Shown here piece by piece: positions 28,746 through 38,246 of a DNA stretch of 64,000 bases; positions within the stretch are counted from its first letter, which is position 1, and each line of letters opens with the position of its first letter. The position numbers and the translations under genes were made by a program. The notes beneath the pieces were generated by a model, which saw only the letters and a program-made list of their open reading frames with translations, did not search any database and was not told the origin of the DNA. Origin of the DNA: Stutzerimonas kirkiae (GTDB lineage: Bacteria > Pseudomonadota > Gammaproteobacteria > Pseudomonadales > Pseudomonadaceae); the NCBI RefSeq assembly GCF_004327335.1, contig NZ_QJUO01000017.1, positions 1 through 64,000 on the forward strand. Direction: 5' to 3'.

Positions 28746-31295
28746 TCACCCGGTGGCTCTGCCAGCGGTTGCGAACTCGACCCGGTTGCGCCCGTTGGCC
28801 TTTGCCTTGTAGAGGGCTTCATCGGCACGTGCCAGGATATGCTTGATCTCGCCATCGAGCATGGCGATACCGATACTCATGGTCACGCGGATCAGCTCTC
28901 CATCCACTTCGACAGCACTCCGCTCCAGACGACTGCGCAAACGCTCGGCCAGCACCTGCGCCCCGGCAAGACCGGTCGCCGGCAACAGTACCGCGAACTC
29001 CTCTCCCCCCAGGCGTCCCACCGTATCGCTCACGCGCAGCACTTCCCGCAGGATCTTCGCCAGATGCACCAGTACCTGGTCGCCCGCGGCATGTCCGAAA
29101 TTATCGTTGACGCGCTTGAAGTGATCCAGGTCGAGCATCAGCAAAGCGCCCTTCTCTACGCCGGCGACGGGCTGGCCCAATACGTGCCGCATCCGTGACA
29201 TGAAGGCATTGCGATTGGCCAGGCTGGTCAGCGGATCGGTCATGGCCATGCGCTCCAGGTCCATCTCCTTGCGCCGCTGCTCGGTAATGTCCTGGACAAT
29301 GCACAGCCTGCCGGCATGGCTGACCTGATAGCGCACCACGACCAGCGATACGCGCAAGATCCGTCCGTCCTCCAGCAGGATATCCTGGAAACTCTCGGCA
29401 TCCGCCATACAGATACCGGGCAACAGGGCGCCCAGCACGGAGCCGGATCGGCCGACCAGGGAATCCGGCTCCATCTCGAGCCCCAGGATATCCAGCAGCA
29501 TCTGGTTGACCAGCAGAATGAGCCCTTCCTCATCTTCGACCAGCACACCACCGGGGAAATGCTCGATGATCGCTTGCAGACGCACGCGTACGGCGACCAG
29601 CGCCCTCTCGGCTTCACGGCGCTCCGTGGTATCGACCAGGGTCCAGATAACATCGCCATCGACGATATCCGGCTCCAACAAGGCCCCCTGGATGGAAAAC
29701 CAGCGCGGGCGCCCCTGGGCATCGCGCAACTGGTATTCGACCTGGACCTTGCCAGTTTCCCGCAGGCTGCTGTAGAGCGACTGGAAGGCCTCGTAGCTCT
29801 CGTCATCGCAATGGATCACACGTGAGCTCTGCCCGTCGATCGGCGCACCACCGGCGGAGAACAGATCGACGGCCCGCTGGTTGGCAAGACGGATATGCCT
29901 GTCGTTGGAGGTCAGGAAAATCTCCGCTCCGTTATTGTCGAACAGCGCCGCCAGCATGTTGCGCTGGGCCACCTGCTGCGTGACATCGGACTGCACCCCC
30001 GCCATGCGCAGGGGCGTGCCATCAGCCGCACGCTGGGTAACCTTGGCGCGATTGCTGGTACGGATATAGTCGCCATTCTCATGCAGCAGGCGACATTCGC
30101 ACTCGAAGGATGCGCTATGCCCGGCCAGGTGCGTACGCATCGCCTCTTCCAGGGCCGCCCGGTCATCCGGATGCACGCGCTCTTCGATCACCTGCCAGTT
30201 CTGCACGGAGGAAACCGCCGGCAAGCCGAGCATCTTCGCCCAGCGCGCATCGAAAATGACCTTGCCGGTGGCAAGCTCCAGTTCCCACGAGCCCATGTCA
30301 CCGCCTTCCAGCGCCAGGCCAAGACGCTTCTCGCCCTCGCTCAGCAGCCGCCGGTCCTCGCCCAGCCGGGCGAACAGCAAGGCGATCCCCAGGCTGGCCA
30401 GCAGCAGGGTGGATGTGCCGAAAGCACTGCCCAGCAGGGCGAGCCGATTCTGCGCCTTCACGGCCAGCAGCGCCCGCTCCCGATCGAGGCCGACACTCAC
30501 GATCAGTGGATAGTTTTCCAGACGCCGCCATGCATAGTCCCTCTCGACATCATCGAAAGGCGTCAAATAGCGATACTGCCCACTCTCGGCATCGCTCTCG
30601 TCCATGAACTCACGAACGGGCGACACCCGCGCACGCATGACTTCGGACTGGAAACTCGAACGCGCCAGGTAGTCACCATCGTTACGCAGCAGGAGGGCGA
30701 CATCATCATCCTCACTGAACACCGAGCGGAAATAGCTGGAGATGTAGTCGGGAGAAACCGAAACCACCAGCACGCCATCGAAAACCCCCTGCTGGTGGAG
30801 CGGATAGGAAAGCGGGATCGTCCAACGCCCGGAAACCCGCCCCAGCACAGGGCGGCCAATGAACAGATGCTCCGACTCCGCACTGGCCTGTGCCTGAAAA
30901 TGCTCGCGGTCCGCAACGGACACCCGGCCCTGCAATCGTCCGTGGCTGGAGTAGATGACATCGCCGCTACGATCGACGATGGAAATCTGCATGAAGCTCT
31001 CTGGCGGAAAGATTTCCAGGGCGCTGTGCACCGAGAGCTCGAAGTAGTCCATCTGCCCGGTCTGGTACTTGGCCGCCAGGCTGCGCGCCAGATACTCGAG
31101 GCCGAACATCAGGGTCGTGACCTGCGAGGTCAGCGCATCCGCCATCTGCATGGCCCGCAGGCGGGTCTGCTCTTCGGCATTGTTCAACTGCGTCCGCTGG
31201 GCATTGAACAAGGCGCCCCAATACAGCAGGCAGGCCAGCAGTACGAGTGACAGGGACAGGATTATACGCGGCGGAAAACAGCGTAAGGCAGGCAC
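28746..31295 (-). CDS. membrane diguanylate cyclase with double-Cache-like and three PAS domains
   Basis: 849 residues. Membrane helices near 10-28 and 285-310 enclose a Cache-like sensor region (DRSGDVIYSS, ISVVDREHF-type block). Three PAS/PAC modules follow (about 325-445, 450-570, 575-690). A C-terminal GGDEF domain carries GGEEF near residue 762. No EAL domain, so it is expected to synthesise c-di-GMP. An RxxD-like inhibitory site was not assigned. rph lies upstream on the same strand across a hairpin at 31358. Confidence 0.92.
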   Translation of the reverse strand: MPALRCFPPRIILSLSLVLLACLLYWGALFNAQRTQLNNAEEQTRLRAMQMADALTSQVTTLMFGLEYLARSLAAKYQTGQMDYFELSVHSALEIFPPESFMQISIVDRSGDVIYSSHGRLQGRVSVADREHFQAQASAESEHLFIGRPVLGRVSGRWTIPLSYPLHQQGVFDGVLVVSVSPDYISSYFRSVFSEDDDVALLLRNDGDYLARSSFQSEVMRARVSPVREFMDESDAESGQYRYLTPFDDVERDYAWRRLENYPLIVSVGLDRERALLAVKAQNRLALLGSAFGTSTLLLASLGIALLFARLGEDRRLLSEGEKRLGLALEGGDMGSWELELATGKVIFDARWAKMLGLPAVSSVQNWQVIEERVHPDDRAALEEAMRTHLAGHSASFECECRLLHENGDYIRTSNRAKVTQRAADGTPLRMAGVQSDVTQQVAQRNMLAALFDNNGAEIFLTSNDRHIRLANQRAVDLFSAGGAPIDGQSSRVIHCDDESYEAFQSLYSSLRETGKVQVEYQLRDAQGRPRWFSIQGALLEPDIVDGDVIWTLVDTTERREAERALVAVRVRLQAIIEHFPGGVLVEDEEGLILLVNQMLLDILGLEMEPDSLVGRSGSVLGALLPGICMADAESFQDILLEDGRILRVSLVVVRYQVSHAGRLCIVQDITEQRRKEMDLERMAMTDPLTSLANRNAFMSRMRHVLGQPVAGVEKGALLMLDLDHFKRVNDNFGHAAGDQVLVHLAKILREVLRVSDTVGRLGGEEFAVLLPATGLAGAQVLAERLRSRLERSAVEVDGELIRVTMSIGIAMLDGEIKHILARADEALYKAKANGRNRVEFATAGRATG

Positions 31296-31357
31296 TCGGC
31301 ATCACCCTGAATATAGATGTCGAAACGGGGCATGCCAGCGGCATGCGGACTATACGC

Positions 31358-31374
31358 TGCGCCCGACGGGCGCA
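31358..31374 (-). terminator. hairpin downstream of rph
   Basis: TGCGCCCG and CGGGCGCA form a near-continuous palindrome (31358-31374), 8 bp after the rph stop. There is no T-run; it may attenuate or protect the rph mRNA. Confidence 0.4.
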
Positions 31375-31381
31375 ACCGGAC

Positions 31382-32104
31382 TCACTCCTGCGACAAGGCT
31401 GCCCGCTGAATGGCGAACAGTTCCTGCAAGCCTTTGTCGGCCAGGGCCAGCATCGCGTTGAACTGGTCAGCGGTGAAGGGCGCCCCCTCCGCCGTTCCCT
31501 GGACCTCGATGAAACCACCGGCATCGGTCATGACCACATTGAGGTCGGTTTCCGCCGCGGAGTCTTCCAGGTAATCCAGGTCCAGTACCGGCTCGCCCTG
31601 ATAAATGCCGACCGATACCGCCGCAACCATCTGCTTGAGCGGCTCGCCCTTGAGCGATCCACGCTTCTTCAGCGCGGCCAGGGCATCCACCAGCGCCACC
31701 ATGGCCCCGGTGATCGAAGCGGTACGCGTACCGCCATCGGCCTGGATCACATCACAGTCGATATAGATGGTGTTCTCACCCAGCTTGCTCATATCCAGCG
31801 CGGCGCGCAACGAACGGCCGATCAGGCGCTGGATTTCCAGGGTACGGCCACCCTGCTTGCCACGGCTCGCTTCACGCTGCGTACGCTCGCCAGTGGCGCG
31901 CGGCAGCATGCCGTATTCAGCGGTCAGCCAGCCCTGGCCCTGGCCCTTGAGGAAACGCGGTACACCGCTCTCGATGCTGGCGGTACAGATGACCTTGGTA
32001 TCGCCGAATTCGACCAGGACCGATCCTTCGGCATGCTTGGTGTAGTGACGGGTGATACGGATCGATCGCAGTTGGTCGGCAACTCGGCCACTGGGTCGTT
32101 TCAT
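31382..32104 (-). CDS. rph: ribonuclease PH
   Basis: Phosphorolytic 3'-5' exoribonuclease that trims tRNA 3' ends. The start at 32104 ([15 protein letters not shown]) gives 240 residues; the longer frame is unsupported. Signatures are [31 protein letters not shown] and [20 protein letters not shown] -10 TATAAT lies on the minus strand at 32144-32139. Confidence 0.97.
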   Translation of the reverse strand: MKRPSGRVADQLRSIRITRHYTKHAEGSVLVEFGDTKVICTASIESGVPRFLKGQGQGWLTAEYGMLPRATGERTQREASRGKQGGRTLEIQRLIGRSLRAALDMSKLGENTIYIDCDVIQADGGTRTASITGAMVALVDALAALKKRGSLKGEPLKQMVAAVSVGIYQGEPVLDLDYLEDSAAETDLNVVMTDAGGFIEVQGTAEGAPFTADQFNAMLALADKGLQELFAIQRAALSQE

Positions 32105-32426
32105 TGAGTAATCCTGCTTCTGGTAGGGGGCGTTTTCCATTATATAGAGGCCGCACGCCAATAGGTGGTTGTCGGCGCGTAGCGGGACAGTCGGACAATC
32201 GCATGAACGCCCACTGCCGCTCCCGGGCAGGCATATGCCCCGCTTCAGGAGGCGGGATTACGCGCAAATCGTACAGCGCTGGCGGGGGCCTGGTGCCCGT
32301 GACAACACGAACCCGGCTTCCACGGCCATGCAGCGGGATTTCATGACCGCCCCGGCGGAGCGACAAATCGCCAGCGGCGGCCCCACTCCATCCTCTATAA
32401 TCGCGCCCTTTGCCCGGAGCCTCGTC
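32105..32426. other. 322-bp divergent intergenic region, rph/rlmI
   Basis: It holds a TATAAT for rph (32144-32139, minus) and another for rlmI (32396-32401, plus), each without a good -35. The central part is GC-rich, with no convincing ORF or repeat. Confidence 0.5.
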
Positions 32427-33620
32427 ATGTCCCTGCCCAGCCTGCGCCTCAAAGCCAACGCCGACCGACGCCTGCGCGCCGGCCATCTGTGGGTCTACAG
32501 CAACGAGGTGGACACCGCCAGCACCCCGCTGGGTGCCTTCGCCGCCGGCGACCAGGCCGTACTCGAGGCCGCCAGCGGCAAGGCCCTGGGCATCGTCGGC
32601 GTCAGCCCGAACAACCTTATCTGCGCGCGCCTGTTGTCGCGCGATACCAAGCACCCATTGGACAAGTCGCTGCTGGTGCATCGCCTGCAAGTCGCCCTGT
32701 CGCTGCGCGAGCGGCTGTTCGACAAACCCTGCTATCGCCTGGTGTATGGCGACTCGGACCTGCTGCCGGGGCTGGTGGTGGACCGTTTCTTCGACATCCT
32801 GGTGGTGCAACTGGCTTCGGCGACCATGGAACGCCACAAGGACGCCGTGCTGGAAGCGCTGCTCAAGGTGCTCAAACCCAGCGGCGTGCTGTGGAAGAAC
32901 GACTCCGGCGCCCGCGATGCCGAGGGCCTGCCACGTCATGTCGACACCGCTTTCGGCGTGGTGCCGGAGTGGGTGGCGCTGGAAGAGAACGGCGTCAGCT
33001 TCGAGGCCCCGGTGATCGCCGGGCAGAAGACCGGCTGGTTCTACGACCACCGCATGAACCGCGCACGCCTGGCGCCCTATGTGAAGGGCAAGCGGGTGCT
33101 CGACCTGTTCAGCTATATCGGCGGCTGGGGTGTGCAGGCGGCGGCGTTCGGCGCCAGCGAGGTGATGTGCGTGGATGCCTCCGCTTTCGCCCTGGATGGC
33201 GTCGAGCGCAATGCCGCGCGCAACGGCCTGTCGGAAAGGATCATCTGCGCCGAGGGCGACGTGTTCGCCGCACTACGCGAACTCAAGGCCGCCGACGAGC
33301 GCTTCGACGTGGTAATCGCCGACCCGCCCGCGTTCATCAAGCGCAAGAAGGACATCAAGAATGGCGAGGCCGCCTACCGCCGTCTCAATGAAAGCGCCAT
33401 GCGCCTGCTGAACAAGGACGGCATCCTGGTCAGCGCTTCCTGCTCCATGCACCTGGACGAAGACAACCTGCAGAACATCCTGCTGACCAGCGCCCGCCAC
33501 CTTGACCGCAACATCCAGTTGCTCGAACGTGGCGGCCAGGGCCCGGACCATCCGGAGCACCCGGCGATCGCCGAGACACGCTATATCAAGAGCCTGACCT
33601 GCAGGCTGCTGCCCAGTTGA
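32427..33620 (+). CDS. rlmI: 23S rRNA (cytosine-1962-C5)-methyltransferase
   Basis: 397 residues from MSLPSLRLKAN at 32427; the frame extends upstream without support. An N-terminal PUA-like domain (RRLRAGHLWVYSNEV) precedes a Rossmann methyltransferase with VLDLFSYIGGWGVQAA near residue 220. The catalytic DPPAFIKRKKDI lies near residue 300 and SASCSMH near 335. This is the RlmI/YccW pattern. Confidence 0.92.
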   Translation: MSLPSLRLKANADRRLRAGHLWVYSNEVDTASTPLGAFAAGDQAVLEAASGKALGIVGVSPNNLICARLLSRDTKHPLDKSLLVHRLQVALSLRERLFDKPCYRLVYGDSDLLPGLVVDRFFDILVVQLASATMERHKDAVLEALLKVLKPSGVLWKNDSGARDAEGLPRHVDTAFGVVPEWVALEENGVSFEAPVIAGQKTGWFYDHRMNRARLAPYVKGKRVLDLFSYIGGWGVQAAAFGASEVMCVDASAFALDGVERNAARNGLSERIICAEGDVFAALRELKAADERFDVVIADPPAFIKRKKDIKNGEAAYRRLNESAMRLLNKDGILVSASCSMHLDEDNLQNILLTSARHLDRNIQLLERGGQGPDHPEHPAIAETRYIKSLTCRLLPS

Positions 33621-33630
33621 GCCAGGGACT

Positions 33631-33661
33631 TGCCATCAGCGCCTGGACGGGGCTGATGGCA
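33631..33661 (+). terminator. perfect 10-bp stem-loop after rlmI
   Basis: TGCCATCAGC (33631-33640) pairs with GCTGATGGCA (33652-33661), 11-base loop. There is no T-run. TTGCCATCAG recurs at 33710-33719 by the Fur-like site, so a regulatory role is also possible. Confidence 0.5.
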
Positions 33662-33697
33662 GAGGCCGATGTGAAAACATGATCGCTACTCACTATA

Positions 33698-33713
33698 AAT
33701 AATTCCCATTTGC
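33698..33713 (+). promoter_or_regulatory. Fur-box-like site upstream of the ECF sigma gene
   Basis: AATAATTCCCATTTGC, within an A/T-rich patch in an otherwise GC-rich region, matches the usual Pseudomonas AATAATTCTCATTT-type Fur site with one change. It lies 43 bp before the sigma gene start, where Fur sites of fecI-type genes normally sit. Binding is inferred. Confidence 0.5.
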
Positions 33714-33755
33714 CATCAGAATCTACCGACGTAAACACTACCCGGAACTTCTGTC

Positions 33756-34262
33756 GTGTCCGTCTCCAGCGAAGAACGCCTGCATCTGTTCCTGCGCCAC
33801 AGATGCGAACTGATCAACTATGCCAGTGCCCTGCTCGATTCACGGGAAACCGCCGAAGACCTGGTGCAGGAAGCCTGGCTCAAATTCGAGCGGCATTCAC
33901 TGGAAGAGGTGCAGCAACCCATCGGCTACCTGTTTAGAATGGTGCGCAACCTGGCATTGGACCATTTGCGCAGCCAGCAGGTGGAACGGCGCTGGCTCTG
34001 CCCGCTGGAGCAGGCGGAAGAGGTCGTCTCCAGCGAGCCGGACCCGGCCAGTGCCGCCCAGCAGAGCAGCTCCCTGGAGCGTCTCGGGCAGGTTCTGGAA
34101 ACGCTCGATGACGACGCCCGGACCGCTTTCGAGATGCACCGCTTCGGCGGCTATACCCTGCAGCAGATCGCGGACCACCTGGGTATTTCCTCCAGCTCGG
34201 CTCATCGCCTGGTTCATTCGTCACTGCAACGCTGCCTGCATGCACTCAAGGAGCCCCACTGA
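33756..34262 (+). CDS. ECF sigma factor, FecI-like (iron-starvation type)
   Basis: 168 residues from a GTG start (MSVSSEERLHLFLRH). Region 2 has ETAEDLVQEAWLKF and the Y-LFRMVRNLALDHLR block. Region 4 has FEMHRFGGYTLQQIADHLGISSSSAHRLVHSSLQRC. Such factors are released when the outer-membrane transducer and FecR signal, then transcribe the cognate receptor gene. The FecR-like gene starts 3 bp after the stop. A Fur-like site lies upstream. Target promoters are not shown; a candidate is at 35314. Confidence 0.93.
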   Translation: MSVSSEERLHLFLRHRCELINYASALLDSRETAEDLVQEAWLKFERHSLEEVQQPIGYLFRMVRNLALDHLRSQQVERRWLCPLEQAEEVVSSEPDPASAAQQSSSLERLGQVLETLDDDARTAFEMHRFGGYTLQQIADHLGISSSSAHRLVHSSLQRCLHALKEPH

Positions 34263-34265
34263 ACC

Positions 34266-35174
34266 ATGTCCGATTCACGTGAACGCGCCGAGATGCAGGC
34301 CATCGACTGGCAGATGCGCCTGCACCAGTCACCACGCAATCCACTGCTGCACCTGCGCCATCTCCGCTGGCTGGGCAGCAGCCCACTGCACCGGGAAAGC
34401 TGGGATGCCGTTCAGGCCATGTGGCGGCTGACCGCCGAGTTGCAGCCAGCGACCCGCGGTCGCTGGCCCGGGAAAGCGCGACGGCCACGCATGGTTGCCA
34501 TTGCCAGCGCAGCCTGCATGCTGTTGGCGGTCTTCCTGTCATGGCTCGCACTGCCCAGCCATACCGCCAGCGAAGCCCTGTTGAGCGAGGACGGCAGCCG
34601 CATCTGGCCGGCCGCCGATACCCGCCTGGAGCGCCACATGGATGCCAGCCAGCGCCAGGTCATCCTGCACAAGGGCGCGGCATTCTTCGAAGTGGCCGCC
34701 GACAGCTCGCGGCCCTTCACTGTGAATGCATCGGGCATCGAAGTCCTCGTGGTCGGTACCGCCTTTGCGGTGGAACTGCTGGACAACGGCGTGCAGGTCG
34801 CCGTCGAACATGGCCGGGTTCGCGTCGGCAGCGGCCTGTATCGGCAGGAGATCGGCCCCGGGCAGATGCTCAGGATCGATCCGGCTCACCTGCAGGACGC
34901 GCGCCCTGCCGACATCGTCGGGCCCATCGCGCCCTGGCGGGAAAACCTGTTGGTAGCCCGCAACGAAACCATCGACAGCCTGGTAGGCAAGGTGGCGGCG
35001 GCCCACACCGGCTTCGTCTGGCTGCGCGATACCGAGCTTGGCCGGCAACGCGTGACCGGCCTGTACGACCTGAATCATCCCGAACAGGCGCTCGCTTCCA
35101 TGGTCCGCCCGCATGGCGGCCAGGTCCGCCGCATCTGGCCCAATGTGCTGCTGATCGATACCCGGGAGCATTGA
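34266..35174 (+). CDS. FecR-family anti-sigma factor
   Basis: 302 residues. The cytoplasmic N-terminal domain (about 1-75, AIDWQMRLHQSP) would hold the sigma factor. One membrane helix follows (about 77-97) and then a periplasmic FecR domain (SRIWPAADTRLERHM, FFEVAADSSRPFTVNASGIEVLVVGTAFAVE). The C-terminal part, LVGKVAAAHTGFVWLRD to the end, resembles an STN-like contact domain. It is coupled to the sigma gene (TGAACCATG). Partner of the transducer encoded next. Confidence 0.93.
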   Translation: MSDSRERAEMQAIDWQMRLHQSPRNPLLHLRHLRWLGSSPLHRESWDAVQAMWRLTAELQPATRGRWPGKARRPRMVAIASAACMLLAVFLSWLALPSHTASEALLSEDGSRIWPAADTRLERHMDASQRQVILHKGAAFFEVAADSSRPFTVNASGIEVLVVGTAFAVELLDNGVQVAVEHGRVRVGSGLYRQEIGPGQMLRIDPAHLQDARPADIVGPIAPWRENLLVARNETIDSLVGKVAAAHTGFVWLRDTELGRQRVTGLYDLNHPEQALASMVRPHGGQVRRIWPNVLLIDTREH

Positions 35175-35190
35175 GGCAAAAATTGCCGGA

Positions 35191-35210
35191 GCTATCGCGC
35201 CAGCGATAGC
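35191..35210 (+). terminator. perfect 8-bp stem-loop after the fecR-like gene
   Basis: GCTATCGC, loop GCCA, GCGATAGC. It follows the stop by 16 bp and precedes the receptor promoter region. No T-run; likely separates the regulatory pair from the receptor operon. Confidence 0.45.
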
Positions 35211-35313
35211 CCGATGGCCGACCACAAAAGGCCGCCGGAACAGGTTTCTGACATCCCACCAGTGACAGCCCGAAGGGTTGTCGCCATATAGAGGCCGCGG
35301 GCCAAAAAACCTG

Positions 35314-35337
35314 GGAAAAAAATCCACACGTTTCGTC
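35314..35337 (+). promoter_or_regulatory. candidate ECF promoter for the receptor operon
   Basis: GGAAAA (35314-35319) and CGTC (35334-35337) are spaced 14 bp, resembling promoters used by iron-starvation sigma factors. They lie 46 bp upstream of the receptor GTG. The match is weak and the assignment is inferred mainly from context. Confidence 0.3.
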
Positions 35338-35370
35338 TTCCTCATGACATGCGAATGCATCTCATCCAAA

Positions 35371-35380
35371 AAGGAAGAAA
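35371..35380 (+). promoter_or_regulatory. ribosome binding site deciding the receptor start
   Basis: AAGGAAGAAA lies 2-8 bp before GTG 35383, and the signal peptide begins there. The open frame upstream to 35278 has neither. Confidence 0.65.
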
Positions 35381-35382
35381 GC

Positions 35383-38226
35383 GTGTACAAGAATCCATCT
35401 GCCAAACGACTGCACAGGCTCGCCCTCGGTATCAGCCTGGCCTTGCTTGCTCCTACCAACCTCATGGCCGCCACCAGCACGGAAAACGCCTACCTGGAAC
35501 AGCGCCATCACTTCAACATCGCACCACAATCCTTGCCCGACGCCCTGCTGTCCTTCACCCAGCAGGCGGGGCTGCGCCTGAGCTTCGACAGCGGGTTGAT
35601 CCCGGACGATACGCCCTCGCCCGGCCTGCACGGTGAAATGAGTGTACAAAGCGCCCTGACCCGCCTGCTGGCAGGGCTGAACCTCACCTGGGAACGCCAG
35701 GGCGATGGCTCCCTGATGCTGCTACGCGGCCCCGAACAGGCTCAGAGCGTACTACTGCAGAACACCCTGGTGGTCGACCACGGGGCACTGCCACAAGGCA
35801 ACACCCGCTACGATAGCGAACACCTGCAGAGCATGCCCATCCGCCAGGGCCAGATCACCGAGGCGCTGCGCCAGCATCCGGCGGTCAGCTTCGACAGGAA
35901 CTCGCTGAGCAGCAAGACGCCGGCTGACCTGGCCGCCGAGAACGTCTCGATCAACGGCGCCAAGTACTGGGACAACCGCTTCTCGGTCGATGGCGTAAGC
36001 ATGAACAACGACATCAACCCCGGCGGCAGGACAGTGGCGGCCAACTCCTCGTTCACCGACCTGCCGGCCAACACCAGCCAGGGAATGAACCTGGACATTT
36101 CGCTGCTGCAATCCCTCGAGGTCTACGACAGCAACGTGCCGGCCGAATACGGCGGCTTCACCGGCGGCGTGATCGACGCCCAGACCCGCCAACCCAAGCG
36201 CGAACTGTCCGGCAGCCTGTCGATGAGCATCGCCAGGGACAGTTGGACCGAGTACCACATCGACGACCGCTACCGCGACGACTTCTACGACTCCGGTGCC
36301 GCCGACGGCAACGCCGATAGCCAGCCGAAGTTCCGTACCCTCACCTACCGTGCCACCCTCGAAGGGCACCCAAGCGAGAACCTCGGCCTGATCGGCAGTG
36401 TCGTGCGTCGCCAGTCGGATATCCAAGACAAGAACATCTACGCACGCGACCAGGCCAACAACGGCGTCAGCGCACCGACCCGCACCGACCTCGCGCAGAC
36501 GATCGACAACCTGTTCCTCAAGGGCGTCTGGCAAGTCAGCGACCGCCTGACGTTGGGCAGCACCCTGAACTACGCACCGCAGGAAGCCGAGTACTTCAAC
36601 ATCAACACCCTCGACGGCAGCTTCGAGATGGAGTCCGGCGGCCTGCAGACCATCTTCAATGCCGACTGGCAGGGTGGCTGGGGCACCTGGCACCACATCC
36701 TCGGCTGGTCGGAACTGGAACAGTCGCGGCAGAAAGGCGCTGACTACTTCAAGGCCTGGTACTACTCGGCGGACAAGGACTGGGCCGACCCGACCCAGCG
36801 CTGGAACGCTGCCATGGAGGGCAGCTACGGCAACATCGAGCAGACCCAGAAGCGCCTCGGCTACGACCTCAAGCTCGACCTGCAACCCTTCCAGTTCGCC
36901 ACCACGCAGCACAATGTCAAGCTCGGCGTGAACCTCGATCGAACCAAGGCCAGCTACGGTCGCGACAAGGAGTACATCCAGGCCAACGGTGTCGACCTGA
37001 TCGCCACCGGCACCTGCACCACCGCCAGCGGCCGCCTCGACAGCGAGTACTGCTCCGCCTCGCCGGTACTGGCCAATCCCTTCACCCCCTGGGCGGACGG
37101 ACAGGGCCAGATGTTCCGCCGCCTGTACTACTACGTGCCGGGCGAGATCGAAGCCGAGCAGGACTCCCTGGCCGTCTTCGTCGACGACAGCATCCAGTGG
37201 CGCAACCTGAGCGTGCGCGCCGGCCTGCGCGCCGAGCGCAACGACTTCGCCCAGGACCTCAACCTGGCCCCGCGCCTGGTACTGAGCTGGGACGTACTGG
37301 GCAATGGCGGCACCCGCCTGATCGCCGGCGCCAACCGCTATTACGGCCGCGACATCTTCGATGTGCGCCTGCGCCAGGGTCGCGAAGGGCTGCGCTACTA
37401 CGCACTGCGCGATACCGCCACCCTGGAATTCGGCGAGCGCGTGCTGGCCGCGAGGAACACCACCAACCTGGCCGACCTCAAGACCCCCTACGACGACGAA
37501 CTGACCCTCGGCATCGAACAAGTGTTCTTCGACACCCTGTTCGCCCTGCGCTACGTCCAGCGCAACGGCGAAGACCAGTTGCATCGCCGCCCGGCGAGCA
37601 ACGACGGCAGCCGCCCCGACCTGGCCACCACCTACTATGAGTACACCAATGATGGCAGTACCGACAGCAAGCACTACTACCTGACCATCACCCCGTTGCG
37701 CACCCTGAGCCTGTACGGCACGCACACCGACGGCTCGCTGTCGTTCAGCTGGAGCGACATCGAGTCGAGCAACCGCTCCTACGACGACGATTTCGACGAA
37801 ACCCTGGTGCTGTACAAGGGCAAGCCGATCAGGGCCTATGAAATCCCGGTGGACAACTTCACCCGTCCCTGGTCCGCCCGGCTGGTCGCCAGTACGCGGA
37901 TTCCCGCCCTCAACCTGACCCTCGGCAACTTCATCAACTGGCGCGACGGCTACTCCCAGGTCATCCGCAATGGCCGCACGCCCTACCAGGGGCAGAACAT
38001 CTACAACTACGTAGAGAAGGATATCGGCTCGGCGCTGACCTGGGACATGCGCGCCGGCTGGGAACTGCCGCTGGGAAAAACCGAGGCCGCATTCGTCAAT
38101 CTCGATGTGGGCAACCTGCTCAACCGCCGCAACACCATCGGCAGCAGCAGTAGCACCAGCCTCACCGCCGAGATCGACTACGAACTGGGGCGCAACTACA
38201 CCCTGGAAGTGGGCTACCGCTTCTGA
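35383..38226 (+). CDS. TonB-dependent outer-membrane transducer with STN signalling domain
   Basis: 947 residues from GTG 35383, chosen for the Shine-Dalgarno and signal peptide (RLHRLALGISLALLAPTNLMA). An STN domain (about 35-120, NIAPQSLPDALLSFTQQAGLRL) is followed by a TonB-box-like NTLVVDHG. The plug contains AENVSINGAKYWDNRFSVDGVS and VPAEYGGFTGGVIDAQT. The long barrel ends in aromatic YTLEVGYRF. The plug style is not that of the common siderophore receptors, so the ligand is open. An ATG overlaps its stop (TGATG), but the lipoprotein probably starts at 38247. Confidence 0.93.
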   Translation: MYKNPSAKRLHRLALGISLALLAPTNLMAATSTENAYLEQRHHFNIAPQSLPDALLSFTQQAGLRLSFDSGLIPDDTPSPGLHGEMSVQSALTRLLAGLNLTWERQGDGSLMLLRGPEQAQSVLLQNTLVVDHGALPQGNTRYDSEHLQSMPIRQGQITEALRQHPAVSFDRNSLSSKTPADLAAENVSINGAKYWDNRFSVDGVSMNNDINPGGRTVAANSSFTDLPANTSQGMNLDISLLQSLEVYDSNVPAEYGGFTGGVIDAQTRQPKRELSGSLSMSIARDSWTEYHIDDRYRDDFYDSGAADGNADSQPKFRTLTYRATLEGHPSENLGLIGSVVRRQSDIQDKNIYARDQANNGVSAPTRTDLAQTIDNLFLKGVWQVSDRLTLGSTLNYAPQEAEYFNINTLDGSFEMESGGLQTIFNADWQGGWGTWHHILGWSELEQSRQKGADYFKAWYYSADKDWADPTQRWNAAMEGSYGNIEQTQKRLGYDLKLDLQPFQFATTQHNVKLGVNLDRTKASYGRDKEYIQANGVDLIATGTCTTASGRLDSEYCSASPVLANPFTPWADGQGQMFRRLYYYVPGEIEAEQDSLAVFVDDSIQWRNLSVRAGLRAERNDFAQDLNLAPRLVLSWDVLGNGGTRLIAGANRYYGRDIFDVRLRQGREGLRYYALRDTATLEFGERVLAARNTTNLADLKTPYDDELTLGIEQVFFDTLFALRYVQRNGEDQLHRRPASNDGSRPDLATTYYEYTNDGSTDSKHYYLTITPLRTLSLYGTHTDGSLSFSWSDIESSNRSYDDDFDETLVLYKGKPIRAYEIPVDNFTRPWSARLVASTRIPALNLTLGNFINWRDGYSQVIRNGRTPYQGQNIYNYVEKDIGSALTWDMRAGWELPLGKTEAAFVNLDVGNLLNRRNTIGSSSSTSLTAEIDYELGRNYTLEVGYRF

Positions 38227-38235
38227 TGGACCTTC

Positions 38236-38241
38236 AAGGAG
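38236..38241 (+). promoter_or_regulatory. ribosome binding site for the lipoprotein GTG start
   Basis: AAGGAG lies 5 bp before GTG 38247, where the lipoprotein signal begins. This favours 38247 over the overlapping ATG at 38226. Confidence 0.65.
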
Positions 38242-38246
38242 TTTCC

